A DNA stretch of 64,000 nt from Thermomonospora echinospora (GTDB lineage: Bacteria > Actinomycetota > Actinomycetes > Streptosporangiales > Streptosporangiaceae), in contig NZ_FNVO01000011.1 of the NCBI RefSeq assembly GCF_900108175.1, positions 62,001 to 126,000 on the forward strand, written 5' to 3'. A program made the translations under genes and the position numbers. The notes under the pieces were generated by a model that saw only the letters and a program-made list of their open reading frames with translations, was not told the origin of the DNA and made no database searches. Below, one piece after another: positions 8,092-17,615 of this stretch. Position 1 is the stretch's first letter. Every line of letters starts with the position of its first letter.

Positions 8092-9563
8092 TTCTTGAGC
8101 ACCTCGCGCATGACGTTGACGGCGATCGGGGCCGCGGCCTCACCACCGGAGCCGATGCCCTGGGTGAACACCGCGAAGGCGTACCGCGGGTTCTGCGCCG
8201 GCGCGAAGCCGGCGAACCAGCGGTTGTTGTACTCGACGCCGTCGATGTCGGCGGTTCCGGTCTTGCCCGCCACGTCGCCGACGCCCTTGGCGGTGCCGGT
8301 GCTGGTCACCGCCCGCATCATGTCGGCCAGCTGGTCGGCCTGGCCGCCCGACAGCGGCTCGGCGAGCTGCTGCGGGTCGGCCTCCTCCAGCACGCTCTGG
8401 TCGGCCGCCCGCACCCGCTGCACCAGATAGGGCTTCATGATCCGGCCGTCGTTGGCGGCGGCGGCCGCGATCATCATGATGTGCAGGGGCGTGGCGTTGT
8501 TGTCGCCCTGGCCGATGGAGGCCAGCGCGGTCCTGGCGCCGTCGGCGTCCGGGAAGGCGCTCTGCACGCTCGACAGGTCGGGCTCGACCTTGATCCGCTG
8601 GTCGTAGTGGAACTCCTTGGCGGTCTCGAGCACCTTGGCGGTGCCGAGCTCCTGGGCGCCGAGGATGCCGTAGGTGGTGTTGCACGACTCGGCGAAGGTG
8701 CTGATCAGCGGGGCCGTTCCGGCGCCGCCGCACGCGCCGCCCTCGTGGCTGTTGGGCAGCGAGGTGCGGGTACCGGGGAGCAGATAGGTGGACGGCGCGG
8801 GCACGGCGCTGTCCTTGGAGTACCCGTTCTCCAGCGCGGAGGCGGCGATCAGCGCCTTGAACGACGAGCCCGGCGAGAACGTGTCCTCCAGCACGTTGTT
8901 GATCAGCGGCTTGAGCCGCTTGTTGCGCTCGTTGACCTCGCCCTTGGAGTTGGGCTTGCCCTCCAGCTCGACGAGGCGCTCGCCGCCCTTGAGGCCGGTC
9001 TGCGGGGCGACGTCGGTCGGGTCGTAGGAGGGGTAGGTGGCCATCACCACGATCGCCCCGGTGCGGATGTCCATCACCACGACCGCGCCGCGCAGGTTCG
9101 GGTTGGCCCGGCGCAGCTCCTCGTAGGCCCGGCGCTGGGCGGCCGGCATGATGGTGGTCTCGACGTCGGCGCCCAGCGCCTTCTTGCCGATGAACTGGTC
9201 GAACCAGCGCTGGTTGGTGATCCGCTTGTCACGGCCGTCCAGCAGCGAGTTGTAGGCCCGCTCGATCCCGTTGGCCCCGCCGTTGAAGTACCCGGTGACC
9301 GGTGCGAAGACCTCGCCGTTCTTGTAGGTGCGGGCGTAGTTCTCGCTCTCCTTCGGCTTGGTGGAGGAGACCAGCACCTCGCCGCCCGCCAGGATCTTGC
9401 CGCGGGGGCGCTTGAACACGTCCAGGAACTGCCGGTTGTTCAGGTCGTGGGTCTGCAGCTTCTCGGCCTGGCTGCCCTGGATGTAGTTGACCTGCACCAT
9501 CAGCGCGAAGATCAGCAGTAGGCCGAAGACGGTGACCCACCGCAGCGGCTTGTCCATGTTCAT
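8088..9563 (-). CDS. pbpA: class B penicillin-binding protein PbpA (FtsI-like transpeptidase)
   Basis: This 491-residue peptidoglycan transpeptidase is anchored by one N-terminal transmembrane helix (about 8-28). The penicilloyl-serine domain carries S233-S-F-K236 (active Ser), S293-C-N295 and the K434-T-G box. It crosslinks wall peptides, and in mycobacteria the homologue is a PknB substrate needed for division. Its placement directly after a SEDS protein on the same strand indicates a SEDS-bPBP synthase pair. The ATG at 9563 has an in-frame ATG two codons later that is also usable. Confidence 0.95.
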   Translation of the reverse strand: MNMDKPLRWVTVFGLLLIFALMVQVNYIQGSQAEKLQTHDLNNRQFLDVFKRPRGKILAGGEVLVSSTKPKESENYARTYKNGEVFAPVTGYFNGGANGIERAYNSLLDGRDKRITNQRWFDQFIGKKALGADVETTIMPAAQRRAYEELRRANPNLRGAVVVMDIRTGAIVVMATYPSYDPTDVAPQTGLKGGERLVELEGKPNSKGEVNERNKRLKPLINNVLEDTFSPGSSFKALIAASALENGYSKDSAVPAPSTYLLPGTRTSLPNSHEGGACGGAGTAPLISTFAESCNTTYGILGAQELGTAKVLETAKEFHYDQRIKVEPDLSSVQSAFPDADGARTALASIGQGDNNATPLHIMMIAAAAANDGRIMKPYLVQRVRAADQSVLEEADPQQLAEPLSGGQADQLADMMRAVTSTGTAKGVGDVAGKTGTADIDGVEYNNRWFAGFAPAQNPRYAFAVFTQGIGSGGEAAAPIAVNVMREVLKK

Positions 9564-9600
9564 GCTCGCGAACCCCCGATCGCAGGCTGCCGGTCATCGG

Positions 9601-11145
9601 TCATCGCAGGCTCACCACCTGGGTCATGCCCTCGTCCTGGATCGCCTGGGGAGCGGGCTGGCGCGCCTGGTGGCTCATCCGCACCAGTACGCCGATCAGG
9701 ATCCAGTTGGCCATCAGCGATGAGCCGCCCTGGGCCAGGAACGGCGTCGTCAGACCGGTGAGCGGGATCAGCCGGGTGACACCGCCGACGATGACGAACA
9801 CCTGGAGCGCCAGGACGAACGACACGCCCCCGGCGAAGAGCTTGAGGAACGGGTCGCGGGCCGACACGGCGGTCTTCATGCCGCGCTGCACGATCAGCGC
9901 GTACAGCAGCAGGATGACCATCAGCCCGGTCAGCCCGAGCTCCTCGCCCATCGAGTCGAAGATGAAGTCGCTGAAGGCCAGCGGGGTGCGCCACGGCTCG
10001 CCCTGGCCCAGGCCCTTGCCCAGCACGCCGCCTTCGCCCAGCGCGAACAGGCCCTTCATCAGCTGGGCACTGTCGGCGAACTTGCCGCCCATCTCGGCGC
10101 AGGCGGCCAGCCCGGAGCCGACCGTGTTGCCGGCCGCGATGTAGGGCTCGGTGCCCGGCGCCACCGAGACGACCTTGCCGCTGTCCAGCAGGCAGCCGCC
10201 GTCGAAGTAGGGCTCGGGGTTCTGCCAGATGCTCAGCCGCTGGTTGACATGGCCCAGGAAGGGCAACTGGGTGGCCACCAGGATGCCCAGCGCCAGCATC
10301 CCGACGCCGATCAGCACCCAGGAGATCCGCTGCGTGGCGATGTAGATCATCGACACGAACAGCCCGAAGTACAGCAGCGCGGTGCCCAGGTCCTTCTGGA
10401 CGAACAGAATGCCCAGCCCGAAGATCCAGATGACCATGATCGGGCCCAGGTCCCGGCCGCGCGGCAGGGCCAGCGGGCCGATCTTCCTGCCGACCAGCGA
10501 CATCGCCTGCCGCTTGTTGACCAGGTAGCCGGCGAAGAACACCACCAGCAGCAGCTTGGCGAACTCGCCCGGCTGCACCGAGAACGGGCCGATGAAGATC
10601 CACACCCGGGCGCCGTTGATCTCCGCGCCCAGCCCGGGCACGATCGGCAGCAGCAGCAGGATGATCGCGCAGGCGCCCAGCGTGTACATGTAGCGCTGCA
10701 GGATCTTGGAGTCCTTCAGGAACAGCACCGTCAGCGCGAACAGCAGGATGCCGACGAAGGTCCACTGCAACTGGGTGCCCGCCGAGGCCAGCCCGGAGGT
10801 GACCACCTTCTTGCCGTCCCGGATGGCGTCCTGGACGTCCCTGCTGGTGGACAGGTCCAGCCGGTAGATCATCGCCAGGCCGAGCCCGTTCAGCGCCACC
10901 GCCAGCGGCAGCAGCAGGGGGTCGGCGTACGGCGCGAACCTGGCCTGCACGTAGTAGGCCGCCCCGGCCAGCACCGCCAGGCCGCCGCCGTAGCCGAGCA
11001 GACCGGCCGGGATCCGGCCGTCCCGGGCGAGGCCGACCTCGGCGAACGCCGCCAGGGTCATGACCATCGCGAAGACCAGCAGCGCCAGGCAGGCGGCCTT
11101 GCGCGGCTGGTTCGGCAGCGGGACCTGGTCGGGGGCTGCGCTCAT
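9601..11145 (-). CDS. rodA: SEDS peptidoglycan polymerase, FtsW/RodA family
   Basis: This 514-residue polytopic membrane protein (about ten or more helices) is a glycosyltransferase that polymerises lipid II. It partners with the class B PBP encoded 37 bp downstream. The C-terminal half shows the SEDS pattern around PFSVQPGEFAKLLLV and DFIFDSMGEELGLTG. The start chosen is ATG 11145-11143 inside the sequence TAATG, so it overlaps the pstP stop by one base, with GGAGGG upstream. The longer frame begins inside pstP without a ribosome site. FtsW and RodA subclasses are hard to separate by eye; the position favours the RodA annotation usual for this cluster. Confidence 0.93.
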   Translation of the reverse strand: MSAAPDQVPLPNQPRKAACLALLVFAMVMTLAAFAEVGLARDGRIPAGLLGYGGGLAVLAGAAYYVQARFAPYADPLLLPLAVALNGLGLAMIYRLDLSTSRDVQDAIRDGKKVVTSGLASAGTQLQWTFVGILLFALTVLFLKDSKILQRYMYTLGACAIILLLLPIVPGLGAEINGARVWIFIGPFSVQPGEFAKLLLVVFFAGYLVNKRQAMSLVGRKIGPLALPRGRDLGPIMVIWIFGLGILFVQKDLGTALLYFGLFVSMIYIATQRISWVLIGVGMLALGILVATQLPFLGHVNQRLSIWQNPEPYFDGGCLLDSGKVVSVAPGTEPYIAAGNTVGSGLAACAEMGGKFADSAQLMKGLFALGEGGVLGKGLGQGEPWRTPLAFSDFIFDSMGEELGLTGLMVILLLYALIVQRGMKTAVSARDPFLKLFAGGVSFVLALQVFVIVGGVTRLIPLTGLTTPFLAQGGSSLMANWILIGVLVRMSHQARQPAPQAIQDEGMTQVVSLR

Positions 11146-12755
11146 TACGGCCGCCTCCCTCCGTCGGTGGTGGTGCCGGCCGGACAATCGGTGATGTTGC
11201 TGGTCGCGGGGTTCTTGCAGGCCTTGCGGCGGTCGTCCAGCTCCTTGAGCTTGGCCAGCGCCGCCTGCCTGTTGGCGAACTTCAGCTTGCCGTCCTGCAC
11301 GTCCTTGCGGTCGGAGTCCGGCAGCTCCGTCAGCTTGATGGTGAGGTTGCCGTCGACCAGGGTGGGCTTACAGTCGTTCTGGCCGTTGCCCTGCTTGATC
11401 ACGACCTGGTCGCCTTCCGGCAACAGAGAGTACATGCAGATCTGGCGGGCCAGGTTCCGCCAGCCGCCGGCGCCGTTGAGGTCCACGAAGGGCTTGGTCC
11501 TCAGCCGGTCCCGCAGCGGCTGCGGCAGATCGGCGACCTGGATCGGCGGGTTGGGCTGCTCGGCGGCCTTGCTGTGCAGGCTCAGCCCCAGCAGGGTCTC
11601 CGGCGAACCCCGGTAGACCACGACGCGGCCGCCCTCCGCGGTGGCGTAGAAGCCGTCGCTGCGCATCGACCGCACGGCGAACGCCGAGACGCCGGCCAGC
11701 ACCACCACGAACAGGCCCAGCGCGACGACCAGCCAGGTCCAGCGGCGGCGCGGCGCCCGCGGCGGGGCCTGCGGCATCGGCTCGGGCGGGCGCCCCATCG
11801 GCTGCTCGCGCAACTGCGGCGCCGGCGCCGGCTGTGGCGGCGGCATCTCGTCCACCACCACGGGCGGCTGCGGCATCGTGTCGCGCAACTGCGCGGCCCG
11901 GCCGGCCGGGGTGTCGGCGGGCCGTTCGGCGTGCATCGGCGGGCCGCCCGGTCCGCCGGGCAGGTCGCCGCGCTGGGCGTTGGCCGCGGCGCCGACCGCC
12001 TGCGGAGCGCCGCCCGGCGGCGCCGCGCCCGGCGGCAGCTCGATCACGTCGGCGACCACACAGGTGATGTTGTCCGGCCCGCCGCCCCGGTTGGCCAGGT
12101 CGATCAGCTGCCGCACCGCCTGCTCGAGATCCTGATAGTCGGTGAGCACCTGGAAGATCGTCTCTGCGGTGACCACCCCGGACAGGCCGTCGGAGCACAG
12201 CAGGTAGCGGTCGCCGACCTTGGCCTCGCGCAGCGACAGGTCCGGGTCGACCTCGCCCCGGCCGTCCAGCGCCCGCAGCAGCAGCGAGCGCTGCGGATGG
12301 GAGGCGGCCTCGTCCGGGCTGATCCGGCCCTCGTCGACCAGCGACTGCACCAGCGTGTGGTCGTGCGTGATCTGGAAGAGGCTGCCGTCGCGCAGCAGGT
12401 AGGCGCGCGAGTCGCCGATGTGGACCAGGGCGACCTGGCTGCCCGACCACAGCATGGCCGTCAGCGTGGTCCCCATCCCCTGCAGTGCGGGGTCGGACTC
12501 CACGATGCGGTGCAGCTTGTCGTTGGCGGCCCGGACGGTGTGCTCCAGCGCGGCCAGCAGCTCGCTGGCCGGCAGGTCGGTGTCGAGCTTGCGCAGCTCG
12601 CCGATGGCCGCCGCGCTGGCGATCTCGCCGCCGACGTGCCCCCCCATGCCGTCGGCGACCGCGAGCAGGTGCGCGCCCGCGTATGCCGAGTCCTCGTTGC
12701 CCTCGCGCAGCATGCCGACGTCGGAGCGCGCGGCGTAACGGATTCCTATGGTCAT
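11145..12755 (-). CDS. pstP: PP2C-family Ser/Thr phosphatase PstP
   Basis: This 536-residue protein is the phosphatase that reverses PknA/PknB phosphorylation. The catalytic PP2C domain (about 1-240) shows NEDS, VADGMGGHVGG, HIGDSRAYLL, LLCSDGLSG and GGPDNITCVV, giving the metal-binding aspartates. A Pro/Ala-rich linker, one transmembrane helix at about 335-357 and an extracellular domain of about 180 residues follow, matching PstP. Start ATG 12755 overlaps the fhaB stop by 4 bp, and its own stop overlaps the rodA start, indicating translational coupling. Confidence 0.95.
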   Translation of the reverse strand: MTIGIRYAARSDVGMLREGNEDSAYAGAHLLAVADGMGGHVGGEIASAAAIGELRKLDTDLPASELLAALEHTVRAANDKLHRIVESDPALQGMGTTLTAMLWSGSQVALVHIGDSRAYLLRDGSLFQITHDHTLVQSLVDEGRISPDEAASHPQRSLLLRALDGRGEVDPDLSLREAKVGDRYLLCSDGLSGVVTAETIFQVLTDYQDLEQAVRQLIDLANRGGGPDNITCVVADVIELPPGAAPPGGAPQAVGAAANAQRGDLPGGPGGPPMHAERPADTPAGRAAQLRDTMPQPPVVVDEMPPPQPAPAPQLREQPMGRPPEPMPQAPPRAPRRRWTWLVVALGLFVVVLAGVSAFAVRSMRSDGFYATAEGGRVVVYRGSPETLLGLSLHSKAAEQPNPPIQVADLPQPLRDRLRTKPFVDLNGAGGWRNLARQICMYSLLPEGDQVVIKQGNGQNDCKPTLVDGNLTIKLTELPDSDRKDVQDGKLKFANRQAALAKLKELDDRRKACKNPATSNITDCPAGTTTDGGRRP

Positions 12756-13246
12756 GGGCGCAACTCGATGACGGTCTTGCCGATACGGATCGGGACCCCG
12801 GGCGGGACCGGGGTCGGCTGGTTCACCTTGTTACGTCCGAGATAGGTGCCGTTGGTCGAGCCGAGATCTTCCACGATCCACTGACCGTCCTGCGCGAAAA
12901 GTCGGGCATGCCGGCTCGAAGCGTAGTCGTCGGAGACCACGATCGTGGCGTCATTGGCCCGACCGATGGTGATGGTGCCCCCGGTCGCCAGGTCGATGGT
13001 CATGCCGGCCCGATCGCCCTGGGTGACGACGAGCTGGCGTGGTCCGCGCGGCTGCGGCGCCTGCTGTGCCCGCTGCGGCCGGGGACGACGGGCGGGCCGG
13101 GGGGCCCGGGAGCGGGCCGCCGCCCGGGCCGCGGCTCTGCTGGAGCCGAACAGGTCGGCCCGGATCACGCCGACGGCCGCGATGACGAACAGCCACAGCA
13201 CCGCGAGGAACGCCAGCTTGATCAGCGTGAGGGTGAATTCGGACAT
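12752..13246 (-). CDS. fhaB: FHA-domain protein FhaB
   Basis: This 164-residue protein has an N-terminal transmembrane helix (about 8-29), an Arg/Ala/Pro-rich linker and a C-terminal forkhead-associated domain (about 72-162). The phosphothreonine-binding motifs are GRANDATIVV, SSRHARL and STNGTYLG. FhaB (FipA) links Ser/Thr kinase signalling to septal and wall proteins. It is in operon with fhaA (11-bp gap) and pstP (4-bp overlap). Confidence 0.94.
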   Translation of the reverse strand: MSEFTLTLIKLAFLAVLWLFVIAAVGVIRADLFGSSRAAARAAARSRAPRPARRPRPQRAQQAPQPRGPRQLVVTQGDRAGMTIDLATGGTITIGRANDATIVVSDDYASSRHARLFAQDGQWIVEDLGSTNGTYLGRNKVNQPTPVPPGVPIRIGKTVIELRP

Positions 13247-13257
13247 CGGAGTGGGGG

Positions 13258-14010
13258 CTACTCCCTATCGCGGCGGAACACGAGAGTGGTCCGGCCCATC
13301 GTGACCCGGGCACCATCGACGAGAGTGACCCGTCGAATGGGGTTGCCGTTCACGAAGGAGCCGTTGGTCGACCCTAGATCCACGAGGACGATTTCGGGAC
13401 CCTCTACGCGGATCTCGGCGTGATGCCGTGAGACCCCCGGGTCCACCAGACGCAGGTCGCAGTCGGTGCCGCGGCCGAGCAGCGTCACCGGCGTGGTGAT
13501 GTCGTAGGTCTGCTGGGTGCTGGGCCCCACGTCCTGAGCCGTGGTGACCAGCAGCCGCGGCCGGCCGGCGAAACCCCCGGTCCGGCCCTGCGGCACGTCG
13601 CTGGCCGGTCTGCGGATCTCGCCGCCCTCGACGGTGGACCCTCGGATGACCCCCGAACGGATCCGGAACATTCCCGTCGCCAGATCGCCGGCGCTCTCGA
13701 AGCGCACCCGCACCGGGCCCACGAACGAGTAACCCTGCTCCTTGGCGTACTCGCGGGCCAGGTTCGCCAGCTCCTGGCTCAGGCTGTCGGCGTACACCGC
13801 CAGCCGCTGGCCGTCGGCCTGCGAGATCTCGACGACGAAGTCGTTCGGCACCAGTGTGCGCCCGGCGGCCACGATGGCGGCGCGCTCGTCCATCTCCCGC
13901 TGTACGGCGCTGGCCACCTCCACCGGCTGCAGCTCCGACTTGAACGCACGAGCGAAGGCACCCTCCACCATGCCCTCAAGACGTCGCTCGAAGCGCTGTA
14001 GGACACCCAC
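13258..14010 (-). CDS. fhaA: FHA-domain protein FhaA with DUF3662 domain
   Basis: This 250-residue protein has an N-terminal DUF3662 domain (about 1-115: GVLQRFERRLEGMVEGAFAR, VEVASAVQREMDERA) and a C-terminal FHA domain (about 165-250) with GRGTDCDL, VSRHHAEI and STNGSFVNG. FhaA binds the phosphorylated pseudokinase domain of MviN/MurJ and modulates lipid II export. The start is GTG 14010-14008, preceded by AAAGGAGGT, an almost perfect Shine-Dalgarno site. It is shorter than typical FhaA because the usual low-complexity linker is brief. It is the first gene of the pknB operon. Confidence 0.94.
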   Translation of the reverse strand: MGVLQRFERRLEGMVEGAFARAFKSELQPVEVASAVQREMDERAAIVAAGRTLVPNDFVVEISQADGQRLAVYADSLSQELANLAREYAKEQGYSFVGPVRVRFESAGDLATGMFRIRSGVIRGSTVEGGEIRRPASDVPQGRTGGFAGRPRLLVTTAQDVGPSTQQTYDITTPVTLLGRGTDCDLRLVDPGVSRHHAEIRVEGPEIVLVDLGSTNGSFVNGNPIRRVTLVDGARVTMGRTTLVFRRDRE

Positions 14011-14121
14011 GGGCACCTCCTTTCTCCACTGGTAGACGATCGTATCCGTGCTGGGGTTCGCTGGAAGTATCCGTGTGCCGAACCAGTGCTTGGCCCGTGC
14101 TAATCTTTTCGAGCACCCAGA

Positions 14122-14204
14122 GGGCGGGTGGCGGAACGGCAGACGCGCACGGTTCAGGTCCGTGTGTCCGCAAGGACGTGAGGGTTCAAATCCCTCCTCG
14201 CCCA
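14122..14204 (+). tRNA. tRNA-Leu (anticodon CAG)
   Basis: A complete class II tRNA of 83 nt is visible. The acceptor stem pairs gggcggg (14122-14128) with ctcgccc (14197-14203), with one G-U pair and discriminator A at 14204; CCA is not encoded. The anticodon stem is cacgg/ccgtg with loop ttcaggt and anticodon CAG at 14155-14157. A long variable arm and the T-loop ggttcaaatcc are present. This tRNA marks the end of the conserved cluster. Confidence 0.97.
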
Positions 14205-14247
14205 CTCGGGGGTGGTGACGCAAGTCGCCCCTTCATAGTGACGGAAC

Positions 14248-14276
14248 GAGCCCGGTCGCACTAGGCGACCGGGCTC
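14248..14276 (+). terminator. hairpin terminator after tRNA-Leu
   Basis: A perfect 12-bp stem is formed by gagcccggtcgc (14248-14259) and gcgaccgggctc (14265-14276) with loop actag, followed by ttacgtt. It is 44 bp downstream of the tRNA. Confidence 0.85.
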
Positions 14277-14420
14277 TTACGTTATGTGCGTCTAGTAGAT
14301 GAGGCGGGACTGACCAAGCGTGGGGTCTCTGTGAGCCAGATGTTGTTCGAGGGCAGGCAGGGGCTCCGGTGCCGGCGGGGCGTGTTTTCGGGTAGGGAGC
14401 TGAAGCCGGGCTCGATGAGG

Positions 14421-16280
14421 TCAGGCTGCGGGGTCGTTGTCCAAGTGACCTTTGGGCGTCCAGGTGCCTAGGGGTTTGCTGGTGCGACGTCTGGCACGGC
14501 GCCGTGGGTGGCCATCGGGACCAGGCATGGTGTCGCGCCAGGCGTTGATCTTGCGGATGTTGACATGGGCGAGCTGGAAGGCCAGCAGGAGAGCCTGGGC
14601 GGCTATGCCTCGGACGCGGCGGCCTTGGGAGCGTTCGATGCTCTCGCGGGCGTCGTTTTTGGCGTAGCCGTTGATGCCTTCGGTGGCGTTGCGCAGCCGA
14701 CCGTAGATCTTTTGCCAGACGGCGCTGCCGTAGGGGTGGGCCTGCCAGTGCTTGGCGCCGTACTCAGGGGCGAAGGTGACGCTGGTCTGAGTGCAGATCT
14801 TGGGTGGGGCCACAGGGCTGGGCTGGACATCGACCAGAGGAAGGCGGGGGTCGGTGCCCAGGCTGGCTGGCTTGAGTGCGCATTGGACCTTGCCTGCTGT
14901 GGCAGGGCATTGGCAGCGCTGGTGCCCTTCGGCGTCGGGTCGGCCCTTGGCGGGCAGGGCGTAGGGGGCGCGGGCGTCGATGCGGACCCGCCAGGTCGCG
15001 GGATCGATCGCTGCGGGGTCGGTGGAAGGCCGGTGAAGGTCTTGAGTGGCGGTGACCAGTTGGTCGGGCATGTGGGGGCAGTACCAGGTTCCCTCGACCA
15101 TGCGGGCACCGTGGGCTTGGGCTTGGACGCCGAGCTGGTCCTGGCGATAGCTGTAGGCGGGCCGGTAGCCAAGGGCGCGTAGAGGCAACTGCCAGTCCTC
15201 GGGCTTGGAGTTGTTGTAGGCGGCGTCGGCGGCGAGGTGCCCCGCAGGGTGGCCGCGGCGGCGGATGCCGGTCAAGACGGCGATGCCGTTGGTCCCGGGG
15301 TTGTGACCGGGCCGGCCGAGTCTCATGCCCATGATCAGCGCTGGGAGCTTCGCAGGGTCACCGCAGCCGTTGGTTCGGGGGCTGGGGTCGTGGTGGGGGT
15401 TGCGGGCGACGGCCAGGGTGAGGTCGTAACCGAAGACCATCTTGTTCTTGTTCTTGCGCTTGTCCGCTGACGTGGTCGTTGGTCCCAGTGGCACGGCGGC
15501 GGGGTTGGGATGGTCGGGGTCGGCATGGTCGCCGTCGCGCACGTACCAGCCGGCATCGGGGTCGGTGGAGGTGAGAGGACCTTTGGTCCTGGTGCCTCGG
15601 GCGAAGGTGGCGATGACGGTGGCATCGACCCCGAGTGAGCCGTCCCAGTGTTCGTCGAGGAGGTGGCGAACGCAGGCGCTGGATGCCTCCAGGATCTGGT
15701 TGGTGACGCGGTCGAGCAGGGCTTGGCGGGCTTCCAGGTCGTCATGGTCGGCGCAGATGGTCAGTCGGGCGGCTTCGTCCCGAGGCAGCCGCCTGTTCTT
15801 GGGCAGCGGGGATGGGTCCATGGCCGCCCGCAGATCGTGGAACAGCCGCAGGACGACGGCGTAGGCGGCCTCGAAACCGCGGGCGTTGTCAGGCCGGTCC
15901 TTGAGAGCGAACCGTCGCCTCCAGTGGTCGGGTATGCCCCAGTGGAGGATGTCGGTGACCAGGTTGAGGGGCACCGCGCTGCCTTCAGTGCGGCGGCAGG
16001 CGAGCGTCAGGCCGACCAGCAGCCCGAGCACGGTACAGGTGCGGGGTCGTCCGGTCGGCTTGGTGATGAGGGCTTGCAGCTCGTCGGCGATGCCCGCCTG
16101 TTCGATGAACTCGACCGCGCTGCGCACTCGCAGATCGGAGAATTCCACCCGTTCCTCGCGGATGCGCCCCCACCCGTGATCTCGCGCCACACCGCCGGTG
16201 CCGTCCCGAGTGGCTTGCTCGCTGTCAGCAGCGTTGAGGGACTTGGTGGTTTCGTCCTGTGGCGGCTGTGGTGAGGTCAT
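14421..16280 (-). mobile_element. large transposase-like protein of an insertion element
   Basis: This 619-residue protein resembles DDE-type transposases found in actinomycete mobile elements. An N-terminal helical region (LVTDILHWGIPDHWRRRFALKD) is followed by VDATVIATFARGTRTKG with a likely first catalytic Asp at about residue 240. Then come HLAADAAYNNSKPEDWQ with a likely second Asp, and a late helix with ATEGINGYAKNDARES carrying a possible catalytic Glu. A Cys/His-rich insert (WYCPHM, QRCQCPA) sits between. It overlaps the upstream recombinase-like gene by 4 bp, so the two are coupled. A decayed relative lies at 35255-35683. The exact IS family and the element ends were not determined. 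Confidence 0.75.
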
Positions 16281-17239
16281 GGCTTGCCTCGCAGCAGCTC
16301 GGCGGCCCGGTCGGTCGAGGCGCCCTTGACATAGGGCAGGACGCGCGACAGCCCGTGCAAGGTGTCGACACCGGCGGCCGCCACGATGACCGGCAGGGGA
16401 AGGTTGCCCTCGATCAGTTCGACCAGCCAGCTCGTGCGCAGCCGGGACATCTTCAGCGCGGGAGTTCCTGGAGCGTCATGCGTACGCGCCAGGAAACCGG
16501 TGATTGTGTTCTTGGCCCTGGCATGAAGACCGGGCCGGAACAGGTGGGCGGCTTGGCCGCGGAACCGGGCAGCCTCCTCCGCCAGGACGCGTTCCCACGG
16601 ACGGCGGCACACCACCAGCCGCTCCCGTCGTCCACGCACGGTGACGACGACCGCGCCGTTGTCGTGACGCCGGACGTCGTGGGCGCGCAAGGGGATGACC
16701 TCGGGGGAGTCCAGGCCGCACCCCCGGCCCAGAGCCAGCAGCAGTGTGCAGCCCCTGCGCAGTTCCTCGGTGGGCTGACCTTGTGCCCACGTCCACAAAG
16801 TGGTCATCTCTGCGGGTGTGTAGGGCTTGGAGGTGTCAGAGGCCGACAGTTTGACCGGCTTGCCGCTGCGGCAGTCCGGCCCGCAGACTGCCTCCCGCAG
16901 GCGCAGCAGCTTGGACCGATAGTTACCGCGCGTCGCAGCCGACACATCGGTGCAGCCCACGGTGATGAATCGTTCGATGAACTCCCGCGACAGCCACACC
17001 TGGGCGTCGGCGCGGCACCCTTGCCCGTCGGCGAAGAGCGCCAGCCTGGCCAGCACGCTCATCAGCTCACCGGCCCGGTACGGGGTCAGCGGCTCGGCGA
17101 CGGTCACGACACGGCGCACCTCGGCGGCGACCCGCTCCCAGGCGGGCGGCGCCCCCGCAGGCACATAGGAGTCGATACGCGCGGACACCGCGACCTGCCA
17201 CAGGTAGACACCAGGAGGCGCGAAAGCACCCCTATGCAC
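16277..17239 (-). CDS. tyrosine-recombinase-like protein partnered with the transposase
   Basis: This 320-residue protein has an N-terminal helical core-binding-like region with SAATRGNYRSKLLRLREAVCG, then a catalytic-like region. That region has LLLALGRGCGLDSPEVIPLRAHDV, VVVTVRGRRERLVVCRRPWE and a C-terminal MSRLRTSWLVELIEGNLPLPVIVAAAG. This is the layout of phage-integrase-type recombinases. The RxxH motif is not obvious, and the only late Tyr is in RVLPYVKG, so catalytic competence is uncertain. It may act as a helper or regulator of the transposase whose start overlaps its stop (ATGA). Confidence 0.6.
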   Translation of the reverse strand: MHRGAFAPPGVYLWQVAVSARIDSYVPAGAPPAWERVAAEVRRVVTVAEPLTPYRAGELMSVLARLALFADGQGCRADAQVWLSREFIERFITVGCTDVSAATRGNYRSKLLRLREAVCGPDCRSGKPVKLSASDTSKPYTPAEMTTLWTWAQGQPTEELRRGCTLLLALGRGCGLDSPEVIPLRAHDVRRHDNGAVVVTVRGRRERLVVCRRPWERVLAEEAARFRGQAAHLFRPGLHARAKNTITGFLARTHDAPGTPALKMSRLRTSWLVELIEGNLPLPVIVAAAGVDTLHGLSRVLPYVKGASTDRAAELLRGKP

Positions 17240-17312
17240 CGTTACCCCACCAAATGGCTGCTATCGCAATAGCAACGAGTGCTTGGCCCTTTGACGGGAC
17301 AAGACAGAAGAC

Positions 17313-17615
17313 GTGGCCGGCAACGACTCCCGAAGCAGACCACCCCGCGACTTCGTCATCGACGGGGCCTGGCCACACGCCACGCTCACCGACCACCACG
17401 GCGCCCACGTCGCCCAGCGGCTGGCCCGCCGCCTCGCCCAGGCGATGGCCGAGCAGGGACTCAGCGCCAACCGGCTTGCCCACGACAGCGGCGTCAACCG
17501 CCAGACGATCGCCAACGTCTTGGCCGGTGCGGTGTGGCCCGACCTGCTGACCATCGCCAAACTCGAACGCGCGTTGGCCTGCCACCTGTGGCCCGCTCAC
17601 CAGCACACCCGGTGA
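17313..17615 (+). CDS. XRE-family helix-turn-helix protein
   Basis: This 100-residue protein has a C-terminal XRE helix-turn-helix at about residues 36-88: RLARRLAQAMAEQGLSANRL, then HDSGVNRQTIANVLAG and DLLTIAKLERAL. It is divergent from the recombinase-like gene, with 73 bp between starts, which suggests it controls transcription of the recombinase-transposase pair. Start ATG 17313 is the first in the frame. Specific DNA targets cannot be inferred. Confidence 0.75.
   Translation: MAGNDSRSRPPRDFVIDGAWPHATLTDHHGAHVAQRLARRLAQAMAEQGLSANRLAHDSGVNRQTIANVLAGAVWPDLLTIAKLERALACHLWPAHQHTR

Noticed and set aside
1-14204. Replication origin (oriC) sought because the cluster is near-origin
   Set aside because: No cluster of DnaA boxes (TTGTCCACA-like) was seen; dnaA-dnaN must lie outside the window.
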